A stretch of 64,000 nucleotides of DNA from Streptomyces graminofaciens (GCF_030294945.1 NZ_AP018448.1:3968001-4032000), one strand, 5' to 3'; positions 35,723-46,128 are shown, counted from the first letter of the stretch. Program-made: numbers and translations. The notes: generated by a model not told the origin, from the sequence alone.

Positions 35723-36352
35723 ATGCCTACGTCAGCCCCGCCCAGCAACCGGTTCGAGCGGCGTCGCGCCGAGACCCGTCAGGCACTCGTCCGCGCGGCC
35801 CGGCAGATCCTCGCCGAGACCGGGGACACCAGCGCGAGCATCCAGGCGATCGCGGAGCGCGCGGACGTGGGCTTCGGCTCCTTCTACAACCACTTCGAGT
35901 CGAAGACCGATCTGTTCGACGCGGCTGTGGTGGACGCGCTGGAGGAGTTCGGCCAGGCCTTCGACGAGCGACTGCGGGGTATCGACGACCCGGCGGAGCT
36001 GGTCGCGGCGGGCTTCCGGCTCAGCACCCGCATGACCGAGTCGCACCCGGAGCTGATGCAGATCCTGCGCCACCGCGGCCTCGGCTACCTCCACTCCGAC
36101 CGGGGCCTCGCGCCCCGCGCCCTGCGCGACCTGGCGGTCGGCGTCGCCTCCGGCCGCTTCTCCCCCGTCGAGCCGATGGTCGCCCTGTCCGCGCTGGGCG
36201 GGACCCTGCTGTCCCTGGTGGAGCTGAGGTTCACCCGCCCCGACCTGGACGGCGACGAGGCGGCGACGAATCTGGCCGAGATGGTCCTGCGCATGCTGGG
36301 GGTGCCCCCGGAGGACGCCCACGAGGTGGCGCGACGACCGCTGCCGGACTGA
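35723..36352 (+). CDS. TetR-family regulator of the aromatic catabolic operon
   Basis: A 209-residue TetR protein. The N-terminal helix-turn-helix is AETRQALVRAARQILAETGDTSASIQAIAERADVGFGSFYNHFESK, and a helical ligand domain with no close match follows. It is divergently placed from the dioxygenase gene across two similar palindromes, the classical layout for an autoregulated repressor released by a pathway intermediate. No Shine-Dalgarno is seen. TAGACT lies seven bases before the ATG, so its message may be leaderless. Confidence 0.9.
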   Translation: MPTSAPPSNRFERRRAETRQALVRAARQILAETGDTSASIQAIAERADVGFGSFYNHFESKTDLFDAAVVDALEEFGQAFDERLRGIDDPAELVAAGFRLSTRMTESHPELMQILRHRGLGYLHSDRGLAPRALRDLAVGVASGRFSPVEPMVALSALGGTLLSLVELRFTRPDLDGDEAATNLAEMVLRMLGVPPEDAHEVARRPLPD

Positions 36353-36366
36353 TTCATTGCTCACAC

Positions 36367-36600
36367 ATGTGCGGGCCGGCCGCCGAGGCGATCCGGCACA
36401 CGGTCGCCGCCAACGGCACCGCGACCCCGGACGCCGCGCCGGCGCCGGCCCGTTCCGTCCTCGCCCTGTGGCCGGTCGACGACCGCTACCGCACGCTGCT
36501 CACACTCGCCCGCCAGGACCTCGGGCCCGCCCGGCTCGGCGCGCTCCTCGCCCCGGCCCGGGACGCGGCCACCGACACGGCTGACCCCTTGCCGAGTTCA
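36367..36600 (+). pseudogene. Decayed fragment of a TetR ligand-binding domain
   Basis: From ATG 36367 the frame encodes LALWPVDDRYRTLLTLARQD and then LGPARLGALLAPARDAA. These closely match residues 86-126 of the TetR protein on the opposite strand at 36729-37373 (SIWPVGDRYRLLLTLARRDL...LAPARDE). No HTH domain precedes it, and the frame then runs on into antisense of the neighbouring gene. It looks like an inverted partial duplicate or the remnant of an older TetR gene. Confidence 0.6.
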
Positions 36601-36728
36601 CCCCGCGGCTGCCGCGCCGCCTGTTGCTTCCGAGGGCGCTTCCCGGCATCGGCGGCGCCTTCAGCGTCGTACGAGTCAGGGTCCCAGGCGGCTCGTGGTC
36701 GCCGTCGTACGAGCGGCCCGGCGGAGAA

Positions 36729-37373
36729 TCAGGACTCGGTCGCGGGCTCCGCGGCGAACGACTTCACCACGTCCACCACCGCGCGTGCCCGCTCCTGCGG
36801 CACCCCCGCCGAGATGAGCGTGGCGACGGCGACCCGGGTCCCGTCGTCCTCCAGCGCCCCGGTGTTGACCGCCTCCAGCAGTGCCATGTTCATCGCCTCC
36901 AGCCCCGCGCTCAGCACGGCGGGCCGCAGGTGGGTGTGGAAGACGCCGTCGCGCTGGCCCCGCGCCAGGATGGCGGTGACCTCGTCTCGCGCCGGGGCCA
37001 GGATCTCGGCGACGCGCTCGGTGCCCAGGTCGCGGCGGGCGAGGGTGAGGAGCAGGCGGTAGCGGTCGCCGACCGGCCAGATGGAGAACACGAAGTGCGC
37101 GAGCGCCCGGTCGGCCGGCTCCTTCGGCCCCGCCGCGCCCGCCAGCACCTCGCGCAAGGCCTCGGAGGCCTCCTCCGCGAGCGCCTCCAGCAACGCCGCG
37201 CGGCCGGGGAAGTGCCCGAAGAGGGTCCGTCGTACGACACCGGAGGCGCGGGCCAGTTCCTCCAGAGTGATGTCCGGGTTCCGGCCCAGCTCCCGCCGGG
37301 CCGTGGCCAGGATGCGCGCCCGGTTGGACCGCGAGTTGCTACGCATGGGCTCGCGGGCCGCGGGCTTGGTCAC
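36729..37373 (-). CDS. TetR-family regulator
   Basis: A 214-residue regulator. The HTH is NRARILATARRELGRNPDITLEELARASGVVRRTLFGHFPGR, followed by an all-helical C-terminal domain. The GTG at 37373 is chosen because GAGG lies five bases upstream; an ATG at 37346 is the alternative. It is divergent from furA with 208 bases between, and a decayed paralogous fragment lies past its stop. Its target is not evident. Confidence 0.88.
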   Translation of the reverse strand: MTKPAAREPMRSNSRSNRARILATARRELGRNPDITLEELARASGVVRRTLFGHFPGRAALLEALAEEASEALREVLAGAAGPKEPADRALAHFVFSIWPVGDRYRLLLTLARRDLGTERVAEILAPARDEVTAILARGQRDGVFHTHLRPAVLSAGLEAMNMALLEAVNTGALEDDGTRVAVATLISAGVPQERARAVVDVVKSFAAEPATES

Positions 37374-37546
37374 GGGAACCTCGTGGGAGTGAGAGCGGGA
37401 GAGGGACCGGCGTCCGGCGAAAAGCACGCCCATTCTGGCACGCGACCACCGGCGGACCCATGTGCGGCCCTTGCGCACCCCGGGCGGACAACCGGGAAAA
37501 CACCAGGTGACACACCCGCAACAAAACTTGGGGCATTCGTTTTCTT

Positions 37547-37555
37547 GAACTGTTC
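37547..37555. promoter_or_regulatory. Candidate redox-regulator site before furA
   Basis: GAAC-T-GTTC is a short palindrome in an AT-rich patch (37515-37565) 27 bases before furA. FurA-type proteins autoregulate from AT-rich sites just upstream of furA-katG, so this is a plausible but weak site. Confidence 0.3.
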
Positions 37556-37581
37556 GTGTTTATGGGGGTAGGTTTGCCGTC

Positions 37582-38019
37582 ATGACCGCACCCCACTCTC
37601 CGACCATCGCCGAGGAGCTGCGCGGTGCCGGCCTGCGGGTGACGGCAGCCCGCGTCGCACTGCTGGAGACCGTCCGGGGCGGAGACCACCTCGGAGTCGA
37701 AGCGATCGCGACAGGCGTTCGCGACCGCGTGGGCCACATATCTCTTCAAGCGGTGTACGAGGCCCTCCACGCGCTGACCGCCGCGGGACTCGTACGCCGG
37801 ATCGAACCGGCCGGCAGCCCGGCCCGCTTCGAAGGCCGCGTCGGGGACAACCACCACCACGTCATATGCCGTGCGTGCGGGGTCGTCGCCGATGTGGACT
37901 GCGCGGTCGAGGCGGCCCCCTGCCTGACCGCGTCGGAGGATCACGGTTTCGCGATCGACGAGGCCGAGGTCATCTACTGGGGCTTCTGCCCCTCCTGTTC
38001 CACCACTCGCAGTTCCTGA
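37582..38019 (+). CDS. furA: Fur-family peroxide-responsive regulator FurA
   Basis: A 145-residue Fur protein. The winged helix includes LRVTAARVALLETVRG and ISLQAVYEALHALTAAGLVRRIE. The metal/dimer part holds NHHHVICRACG and a C-terminal CPSC, giving the usual Cys2 structural Zn arrangement. It is immediately upstream of katG on the same strand. This is the conserved furA-katG (furS-cpeB) arrangement in which FurA represses katG until oxidised. ATG at 37582 with GGGGGTAGG upstream. Confidence 0.93.
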   Translation: MTAPHSPTIAEELRGAGLRVTAARVALLETVRGGDHLGVEAIATGVRDRVGHISLQAVYEALHALTAAGLVRRIEPAGSPARFEGRVGDNHHHVICRACGVVADVDCAVEAAPCLTASEDHGFAIDEAEVIYWGFCPSCSTTRSS

Positions 38020-38094
38020 CCAGTTACTCATCAGTCGCTTCAGTCGCTCATCGGCAATTTTTCGGTTCCTGATCAGTCCCTGAGCAGTTTCTGA

Positions 38095-40329
<2,235 letters not shown>

Positions 40330-40336
40330 TCCTTCT

Positions 40337-40408
40337 GATCGAAAGCCCGATCAAGAGCTGGATCAAGAGCTGGATCGGGAGCTGGATCGGGAGCCCGATC
40401 AGGAGCTA
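40337..40408 (+). repeat. 12-bp minisatellite, six units, after katG
   Basis: Units GATCGAAAGCCC, GATCAAGAGCTG (x2), GATCGGGAGCTG, GATCGGGAGCCC and GATCAGGAGCTA run head to tail from 40337 to 40408 with an exact 12-bp period. They lie between the katG stop and its terminator. Confidence 0.8.
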
Positions 40409-40420
40409 GTACGACCCCGA

Positions 40421-40454
40421 CGTCCGGGTCGGCCCGCTGGGGCCGGCCCGGACG
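40421..40454. terminator. Bidirectional terminator hairpin after katG
   Basis: Arms CGTCCGGGTCGGCCC (40421-40435) and GGGCCGGCCCGGACG (40440-40454), one mismatch, with loop GCTG. It separates convergent katG and the DUF3533 gene. Confidence 0.75.
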
Positions 40455-40467
40455 TTCCTGTTGTGGG

Positions 40468-41742
40468 TCACACGGGCCGCGGTGTGAGGCGCTGATGGCC
40501 CTTTCGGTCGTAGTACACGGTCATCGCGAAGCCGAAGAGGAGGGCGAGGACCGTGCCGAGAGCGATCATGATCCAGGAGCGGGTGAGGCCCGCGTCGCCG
40601 CGCGCGTCGAAGTAGAGGATCGCCCGGACCCCGTCGCTGAGCTGCCGCATGGGCTCGAAGTGGGAGAGGAAGCGGTAGAAGTCGGGGACGGCCTGGAGTG
40701 GGACGGTCGCGCCCGAGGAGGGCAGGCCGAGGACGATGAACACGAACATGGACACCAGTTGGCCGATGCCGCCGAACGCCGCGTTGATGGCCTGCACGCC
40801 GAGGCCGACGGCCAGGGCCGCGCAGTAGGAGTAGATCCACAGCAGCGGCAGATGGGAGGCGTCCATGTCGAGCATGGCGACGCAGGCCAGCATCACCAGT
40901 GAGGCGCTGATGAGGGTGATGCCCGCTGTCATGGCCATCTTCAGCAGCAGGGTCTGGGTACGGGTGATGGGCACGGTCGGGCGACGGGTGTGCCAGGGGC
41001 CGATCTCGTTGTCGGCGTAGCCGAGGGCGGTGTCGACGCCGTTGCTGATGACGTTGCCGCCCATGAAGCCCGCGAGGACGAGGAGCAGCGTGTAGTAGAA
41101 GGCGGTCAGGCCGAGACCGCTGTGGGTGCCGATGGGGTGGCCGACCTCGGAGACGACGGTGACCGGATCGGCCAGCAGCAGCTTGGTCCTGGCGTCGGCG
41201 CCGGTGACGGACGCCGTGAGCTGCTCACCGATGGTCGAGGACGCCGCGTGGGCCGCCTTGGTGGTGATCTGGCTCGCGAGGGACGAACCGAGGCTGCCCT
41301 TGCCGGGGTTGGTGAGGACCGTCATCGTGGGCCGCTTCGTGGCCCCGGTCGTGGCGAGCGCGGTGACCGAGTCGGTGAAGTCGGCCGGGACGACCAGCGC
41401 CCCGTAGACCTTGCCGGAGTCGAGCTGGTCCTGGGCCTGGGCACGGGTGAGCGTGCGCCAGTCCGCCTTGCCCCCGGCGGTGTCGGCGGCGATCGCGGCG
41501 GTCACCTGGGTCCCCAGGTTCTCCTTCTGCCCGGTCGGCGGTTCACCGGTGTCGCTGTTGACGAGGGCGATGGGCAGATCCCGCAGATCCCCGTTGGGGT
41601 TGACGATGCCGCCCATGTAGAGCAGCGACAACAGCAGGGCGAGCAGCCCGGTCAGCACGGCGGGCAGCAGCCACAGCTTGGGGCGGCGCAGCAGCGCGGC
41701 GGCGGTGGCCCGGGGGCCTGGCTCTGGGCCTGGTTCGGCCAT
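40468..41742 (-). CDS. DUF3533 (ABC-2/YhgE-like) membrane protein
   Basis: A 424-residue membrane protein. One N-terminal helix (LWLLPAVLTGLLALLLSLLYMGGI) is followed by a large extracytoplasmic domain (about 45-215) and then five helices, as in the YhgE/Pip and DUF3533 families. Members relate to ABC-2 type permeases, often lie beside drug efflux or secretion genes, and some are type VII-linked. No ATPase gene is adjacent. ATG at 41742 with GGAGAACC upstream. It is transcribed toward the katG terminator. Confidence 0.82.
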   Translation of the reverse strand: MAEPGPEPGPRATAAALLRRPKLWLLPAVLTGLLALLLSLLYMGGIVNPNGDLRDLPIALVNSDTGEPPTGQKENLGTQVTAAIAADTAGGKADWRTLTRAQAQDQLDSGKVYGALVVPADFTDSVTALATTGATKRPTMTVLTNPGKGSLGSSLASQITTKAAHAASSTIGEQLTASVTGADARTKLLLADPVTVVSEVGHPIGTHSGLGLTAFYYTLLLVLAGFMGGNVISNGVDTALGYADNEIGPWHTRRPTVPITRTQTLLLKMAMTAGITLISASLVMLACVAMLDMDASHLPLLWIYSYCAALAVGLGVQAINAAFGGIGQLVSMFVFIVLGLPSSGATVPLQAVPDFYRFLSHFEPMRQLSDGVRAILYFDARGDAGLTRSWIMIALGTVLALLFGFAMTVYYDRKGHQRLTPRPV

Positions 41743-41976
41743 GGTTCTCCGTAGTTCCGGGCGGTACGAGGACCGGGCGGGGCGGGGTGGGATCGGACTG
41801 CCGGGGTGGGCCGGGGCATGTTGCGAAGCCCCGTCGTCCGCCCGTGGGGCGGGCCCCACGGCGACATGAGGGTCCCCGCTCGGCGCAACCGAGAGAGGAG
41901 GAGCGTGCTCTCGGCGTGCCGGGCGGAAGCCCTCGTGCTGAACGTACTTGGGCTTTCGCCCGGTGCGGCGATGTGG

Positions 41977-42011
41977 GTCCCTCCAGCACGAGCGAAGTCG
42001 AGAGTGGGGAC
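41977..42011. repeat. Streptomyces palindromic element, intergenic copy
   Basis: GTCCCTCCAGCACGAGCG followed by AAGTCGAGAGTGGGGAC has the same core as the two elements in pnkp. It lies in the 288-base spacer before the DUF3533 gene. The rest of that spacer (41743-41976) shows no gene. Confidence 0.6.
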
Positions 42012-42030
42012 GGGACTTTCGCGACACGCC

Positions 42031-42822
42031 CTACGCGCCTTCGCGCACCCGGTCGTACAGCTCGGGGTCGTGGGCGTTGACGAGCACCAGGTCGGGGTCC
42101 GCCCGCCGGTGGAGTTCGGCGAGGCGGGCGTGGTTGTCGCGGACCTGCTCGGGGTCGTACGCGAGGAGGGTCTCCAGGGCGCGCAGGGTGCGCGGCACGG
42201 GCGTACGGCCGTCGAGGATGCCGCGGTGGAAGAAGGCGTCGCCGGCGTGCAGGATCCAGCGGTCGCCCGCGTCGACGGCGACGGCGGCGTGGCCCCGGGT
42301 GTGGCCGGGCAGGGGGAGCAGGACGATGCCGGGGGCGATCGCGTCGAGTTCCGTGGCGGCGGCGAAACCGCGCCACTGCTCGCCGCCGGGACCGTGCTCG
42401 ACCAGCTCGGGGCCGTGGGCCCACTGCCGCGGCCGGTAGCGCTGCCGCTCGCGCCGGGAGGGCGCGTGGACGGCTCCGAGTGCCTCGGTCGCGGTGACAT
42501 GGACCTGGGCGTCGGGGAAGTCGGAGAGTCCGCCGATGTGGTCCGAGTCGAAGTGGGTGAGCACGATGTGCCGTACGTCGTCGCGGCGGAACCCCAGCCG
42601 TTCGACCTGCCGTACGGCGGTCTCCTCGGCGGCGAGCACCGGCCGTATGAGGTGCCGGGCCGGGCCGAGGCGTGATCCGGGGGCCGCGATGTCCCCCAGC
42701 CCGAAGCCGGAGTCGACGAGCACCAGGCCGCCGGCCTCGGTCTCGACGAGCAGGACGTGGCAGACCAGCCGGGGAGTGGCGGGCGGGAGCATGGTCCCGC
42801 AGTTGAGGTGATGAACCTTCAC
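42031..42822 (-). CDS. MBL-fold metallohydrolase
   Basis: A 263-residue metallo-beta-lactamase-fold protein. The HxHxDH-type motif is [11 protein letters not shown] near residue 95, followed by [15 protein letters not shown] and [11 protein letters not shown] with further metal ligands. Relatives include lactonases and glyoxalase II-like enzymes, and the substrate cannot be assigned. The GTG at 42822 ([11 protein letters not shown]) is where family homology begins. The upstream spacer carries a 15-bp repeat array. No partner gene is evident. Confidence 0.85.
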   Translation of the reverse strand: MKVHHLNCGTMLPPATPRLVCHVLLVETEAGGLVLVDSGFGLGDIAAPGSRLGPARHLIRPVLAAEETAVRQVERLGFRRDDVRHIVLTHFDSDHIGGLSDFPDAQVHVTATEALGAVHAPSRRERQRYRPRQWAHGPELVEHGPGGEQWRGFAAATELDAIAPGIVLLPLPGHTRGHAAVAVDAGDRWILHAGDAFFHRGILDGRTPVPRTLRALETLLAYDPEQVRDNHARLAELHRRADPDLVLVNAHDPELYDRVREGA

Positions 42823-42970
42823 CCGGGCATCGTCCCAGCCCCGGCGATCCTCGTCACGCAAGCGAACCGACACATCTCGTACGTGGGACCCCCGGGGCCG
42901 CTGGGCCTCCGGTCACATCATCGGCGTATCCGGCCCACGGGCTGCCACTTGCCTCCACTCCACGCCACGC

Positions 42971-43025
42971 CGTCTCAACTCGGCCCGTCTCGGCTCGGCC
43001 CGTCTCGGCTCGGCTCGGCTCGGCT
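42971..43025 (-). repeat. 15-bp / 5-bp tandem repeat at the end of the MarR gene
   Basis: Three 15-bp units of type CGTCTCGGCTCGGCC (42971-43015) grade into CGGCT pentamers that reach the MarR stop codon. Confidence 0.7.
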
Positions 43026-43519
43026 CAAGGCAGTCGAGGCAGTGCGTCCCGCGCCGAGTGGCTGAGGACACGCAGGTCCTCGGCGAACCGGTCGCGGTCC
43101 TCCTCCGGCAGGGGCGCCAGGAAGTGGCGCCTGATGTTCTCGACATGCACTCGGGAGGCCCGTACGACGGTCTCCTCGCCCAGTGGGGTGAGCCGCACCA
43201 GCCTTCCGCGCCGGTCGTCGGGGTCCTCGACCCGCGCGACGAGTCCGGCCGCCTCCATACGGTCCACCAGCCGCGTCACACCCCCGGACGTCAGCACCTG
43301 CTCCTGGGCGACCACGCGCATCGACAGGCCCGGCGCCCCGGCCCGCCCCAGGATGAGCAGCACCTCGAACGTCAGGTGATTGATGCCGCACTCCTCCTCC
43401 AGGGAGCGCCCGAGGATGTACTCCAACCGGTTGGCCGCCCCCTGGAGCCGCCCGAAGGCGAGCACCAGGTCGTTCTCGGCGGCCTCCTTCGCCGTCGAGA
43501 TCTCCGCCCGCTCCTCCAC
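43025..43519 (-). CDS. MarR-family regulator
   Basis: A 164-residue winged-helix protein. The core is LTFEVLLILGRAGAPGLSMRVVAQEQVLTSGGVTRLVDRMEAAGLVARVEDPDDRRGRLVRLTPLG, the standard MarR recognition helix plus wing with the DxRxxxV motif. GTG start at 43519. It ends at a pentamer repeat. The next gene on the same strand is the metallohydrolase about 200 bases on, which may or may not be a target. The effector is unknown. Confidence 0.9.
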   Translation of the reverse strand: MEERAEISTAKEAAENDLVLAFGRLQGAANRLEYILGRSLEEECGINHLTFEVLLILGRAGAPGLSMRVVAQEQVLTSGGVTRLVDRMEAAGLVARVEDPDDRRGRLVRLTPLGEETVVRASRVHVENIRRHFLAPLPEEDRDRFAEDLRVLSHSARDALPRLP

Positions 43520-43843
43520 GCCCCGGCCGCCTTTCCACTCGTCCCCGCCGCAGACTCGGACTCACTGCGCGCCCACTGATCATCCCGTGTGTACGGGGTG
43601 GTCCGGCACGCCCGACCCCTCGACGCAGTCGCGCGACGACGACCTGGGCTCCGGACCGCAGCCCGGACGATCCGGATGGACGGAAATCCTTCCTCGACGC
43701 CTGGACCACCGCCTGAACGTCTACTGCTCCAGGGAGCCACGCAGGGCGTTCGGCGCCCGAGCCGGCACGTAGCGCGCGGACCGACCTCGTATCCCCTGCT
43801 CATTTTCGGCCGAGTTCGTACCCGCCCCGGATCCACCTCAACA
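43520..43843. other. Intergenic region, no gene seen
   Basis: About 320 bases upstream of the MarR gene. It should contain the MarR promoter. I see no RNA gene, clear operator or credible small ORF. Confidence 0.4.
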
Positions 43844-43881
43844 GATCAGGGCCGCGCAGCCATTGCTGCGCGGCCCTGATC
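43844..43881. terminator. 17-bp stem terminator of the first csp gene
   Basis: Perfect arms GATCAGGGCCGCGCAGC (43844-43860) and GCTGCGCGGCCCTGATC (43865-43881) with loop CATT lie 20 bases past the csp stop. Confidence 0.8.
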
Positions 43882-43900
43882 CTGTGGAAAAGCTGAGAGG

Positions 43901-44104
43901 TCAGGCCGGGGTGATGTTCTCGGCCTGCGGGCCCTTCTGGCCCTGGGTGACGTCGAACGTCACGATCTGGCCCTCCTGGAGCTCACGAAAGCCCGAGGAG
44001 TTGATCGCGGAGTAGTGCGCGAAGACATCCGGGCCTCCACCATCCTGAGCGATGAAGCCGAAACCCTTCTCCGCGTTGAACCACTTCACAGTTCCCGTAG
44101 CCAT
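43901..44104 (-). CDS. Cold-shock protein, CspA family (copy 1)
   Basis: A 67-residue OB-fold protein. RNP1 is KGFGFI and RNP2 is VFAHY, within [20 protein letters not shown]. It binds single-stranded RNA/DNA and acts as an RNA chaperone. ATG at 44104 with GGAAGG eight bases upstream. A second copy (48346-48549) differs at few positions. It has its own strong terminator and a hairpin-bearing leader (44195-44215). It is the last gene of the local cold-shock island on this strand. Confidence 0.96.
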   Translation of the reverse strand: MATGTVKWFNAEKGFGFIAQDGGGPDVFAHYSAINSSGFRELQEGQIVTFDVTQGQKGPQAENITPA

Positions 44105-44194
44105 AGTCATGCCCTTCCAGTCGATGAACGCCTCCCACTCCATGTGGAAGGCGGAGGTGATCGCCCTGGTTCCTGCGGCACAGCACAGCAAAAC

Positions 44195-44215
44195 GCCCAC
44201 GCCAAAAGCGTGGGC
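44195..44215 (-). terminator. Hairpin plus T-run between merR-type gene and csp copy 1
   Basis: Arms GCCCACGC (44195-44202) and GCGTGGGC (44208-44215); on the minus strand they are followed by GTTTTGC. It may terminate the merR-type transcript or act as a leader structure of csp. Confidence 0.55.
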
Positions 44216-44344
44216 AAAGGGGAACTCCGAACCACGACAGCTGACGCAGACGCTACACGCCCGCACACCACGTCACCATAGGAACGATCACGCCGCGTAC
44301 AGCGACCTTGCGTGCGGCCGCCGATTTCGGCGGGCACGCGCGTC

Positions 44345-44692
44345 TCACGCCGTGCCCGGAGGGTTGGGCGATTCGGGTGATTCGGCGGTGCGGCGGTGTT
44401 CGGCGTTGATGCGCCGGGCTTCTTCGAGCTGGTCTTCGAGGATGACGATGCGGCAGGCGGCCTCGATCGGGGTCCCCTGGTCGACGAGTTCCCGGGCGCG
44501 GGCCGCGATGCGCAGCTGATAACGGGAGTAGCGGCGGTGGCCGCCCGGGGAGCGGAGCGGGGTGATCAGGCGGGCTTCGCCGATGGCGCGGAGGAAGCCC
44601 TGGGTGGTGCCGAGCATCTCGGCGGCCCGGCCCATGGTGTAGGCGGGGTAGTTGTCGTCATCAAGACGGCCGTACGAGTCGTCTGCTGTCAT
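44345..44692 (-). CDS. MerR-type helix-turn-helix regulator (short)
   Basis: A 115-residue protein with a single MerR-like winged helix: AYTMGRAAEMLGTTQGFLRAIGEARLITPLRSPGGHRRYSRYQLRIAARARELVDQG. A short coiled tail (VILEDQLEEARRINAEHRR) follows, with no effector domain. ATG with GAGAGGTGCA upstream. It lies just upstream of csp copy 1 on the same strand, and a perfect 32-bp palindrome at 44717-44748 sits 25 bases before its start. It may therefore bind its own promoter and control cold-shock genes; that is inference. Confidence 0.88.
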   Translation of the reverse strand: MTADDSYGRLDDDNYPAYTMGRAAEMLGTTQGFLRAIGEARLITPLRSPGGHRRYSRYQLRIAARARELVDQGTPIEAACRIVILEDQLEEARRINAEHRRTAESPESPNPPGTA

Positions 44693-44716
44693 TGCACCTC
44701 TCTGGGAACGCGTCGA

Positions 44717-44748
44717 GGGGCCCTGGTGCCGTACGGCACCAGGGCCCC
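44717..44748. promoter_or_regulatory. Perfect loopless 32-bp palindrome before the merR-type gene
   Basis: GGGGCCCTGGTGCCGT (44717-44732) is followed at once by its exact reverse complement (44733-44748). It may be an operator of the MerR-type protein or a very stable leader hairpin. Confidence 0.55.
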
Positions 44749-45344
44749 GAAGGAACTGCTACACCATCTGCCAGCCCTAGTGCTGCGCTGGCCCACTTGT
44801 TCCGCAGGCCCACCCGGGAGAGGGCGGGGAGTGCGGGGATCGCGGATGCGTGACCGGAGACCACCTGCCTATCGATGTCCTGCGGTACCCGGGCTCAAGC
44901 CTGCCGCCCGGGCGATCCTGATGGCGCTGAAGTCCTCCGTTCTTCCCTCTGAGCCATTCACTTACCAATCGGGTACTGCGTATGGCGGCCCCTGATCACT
45001 GCGGGCCACCCGGTCCGGTCGTCAGTCCCGTCACCGTCCTGCGACAACCCTGGCTTCGGAACTCCACCACCGCACCGTCCTGCGCACTGCTGCCCGGCAG
45101 TTCGTCTCTGCCGGGCCTTGCTCGATCTCGGCTACGAGAGAAACCATAACCACGCCACCACCCAATGTCTACTCCGGCGGGCATAGATTTTCGCGCGCTC
45201 ACGGATGAGGTAAACCGCCCTCACAGGTCCATGGATGGCGGCCGCGAAGTCATATTCGGTCACCTGCCGGGCCTCGGCGGCACGACCGTGCGGGTCCGTC
45301 CCGTCCGGCTGCGTCACCGCTCAAGCAGCTGGATGGTCGGCGAA
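44749..45344. other. Long intergenic region before a leaderless gene
   Basis: About 600 bases with no convincing coding frame. A hairpin with arms GCCCGGCA (45092-45099) and TGCCGGGC (45109-45116) lies inside. The region presumably holds the promoter of the merR-csp unit. A small RNA is possible but I cannot support one. Confidence 0.4.
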
Positions 45345-45350
45345 TATAAT
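45345..45350 (+). promoter_or_regulatory. Consensus -10 TATAAT seven bases before an ATG
   Basis: TATAAT ends 7 bases before the ATG at 45358 and no Shine-Dalgarno is present, so transcription would start at or next to the A of ATG and give a leaderless mRNA. No clear -35 hexamer is seen. Confidence 0.55.
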
Positions 45351-45357
45351 CTGCCTC

Positions 45358-45714
45358 ATGTCGAAGCCTGACGAGCTGCTGGTTGACGTCGCCGCCTTGG
45401 TGGAGTCCGGGCAGAGCAATCAGATGTCCCTGACCGTGGTCACCGGTGGTGCTGTCATCACCGGTCGGCTGGCTCCCGAGGCGGTGTGGAGGCAGCGGGT
45501 GTCGGATGTGCTCTCGGATTCCGACCTCTTGGGAGAGTTCTCCGCCGTCTTCGACGCCCCCGTGAAGAACGGGCCGCCCACCCATCTGCACTTCCACGTC
45601 GCCCGGATCCTGCAGGGCACGGTGGGGATCCCGGAGACGGGCGGGATGTACCGCGTTGCGATCGACGACGTCAGCGCCTGGACCATGGGCGACTTCCGCT
45701 ATACCGACCACTGA
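45358..45714 (+). CDS. Small conserved hypothetical protein, probably leaderless
   Basis: A 118-residue soluble protein. MSLTVVTGGAVITGRLAPEAVWRQRVSDVL and PTHLHFHVARILQG suggest a small beta-rich fold; there is a faint resemblance to the gas-vesicle accessory GvpU pattern, but I cannot assign it. There is no signal or membrane helix. It starts directly after a TATAAT box, without ribosome site. It is convergent with the cold-shock island genes and separated from them by a 21-bp stem hairpin. Confidence 0.7.
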   Translation: MSKPDELLVDVAALVESGQSNQMSLTVVTGGAVITGRLAPEAVWRQRVSDVLSDSDLLGEFSAVFDAPVKNGPPTHLHFHVARILQGTVGIPETGGMYRVAIDDVSAWTMGDFRYTDH

Positions 45715-45742
45715 GCAACCACTGCGGCGGGAACTCCTAGGA

Positions 45743-45788
45743 AGCAGTATGGGCCCGACCGGCGCGTGCCGGTCGGGCCCATACTGCT
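45743..45788. terminator. 21-bp stem bidirectional terminator
   Basis: Perfect arms at 45743-45763 (AGCAGTATGGGCCCGACCGG plus C) and 45768-45788 with loop GCGT, between convergent genes ending at 45714 and 45820. Confidence 0.85.
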
Positions 45789-45819
45789 GTTCAGGTGTGG
45801 CTCGCGCCTGTTTCCGCGG

Positions 45820-46128
45820 TCAGACGGATACGGGGGTGCCGAGAGCCGCGGAAGCCTGCTGAAGCGGGCTGAGGATGCGCACGGGCGCGGCCTCGGGGAG
45901 CGTGCGGCAGGTGAAACCGAGCTGAGCCATGGCCCGGAGGACTTCGGCGGCGCTGAAGTCACGGCGGTCCTGGCGGGTGATGACCTGGCCGACCTGCTTG
46001 GCGGGGTAGTGGCGGCGGCCGATGGTTACGGATTCACCGGTGACCGGTTCGGGCTTGATGCCCTTCATCGATTCCAGCACGCCGCCCTTGGTGAGCTCGA
46101 AGGGGAAGCGGGCGATGACGCAGCGCAT
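45820..46128 (-). CDS. Conserved hypothetical protein, 102 aa
   Basis: A small basic protein starting MRCVIARFPFELTKGGVLESMKGI. It includes a GRRHYPAKQVGQVITRQDRRDFSAAEVLRAMAQLGFTCR segment; no catalytic motif, signal or membrane helix is seen. I do not recognise the family. ATG with GTGAGGCCAC upstream. It is the last gene of a CBS / helicase group on the minus strand and lies 50 bases from the CBS gene, so it probably belongs to the same unit. Confidence 0.75.
   Translation of the reverse strand: MRCVIARFPFELTKGGVLESMKGIKPEPVTGESVTIGRRHYPAKQVGQVITRQDRRDFSAAEVLRAMAQLGFTCRTLPEAAPVRILSPLQQASAALGTPVSV

Noticed and set aside
36357..36584. An alternative small plus-strand frame (75 codons) over the TetR fossil
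   Set aside because: The neighbouring frame shows clear homology to a TetR domain, whereas this one is Arg/Pro-rich without similarity.
44749..45344. Possible tRNA or small RNA gene in the 600-base gap
   Set aside because: No cloverleaf, CCA end or convincing promoter-terminator pair could be identified by eye.
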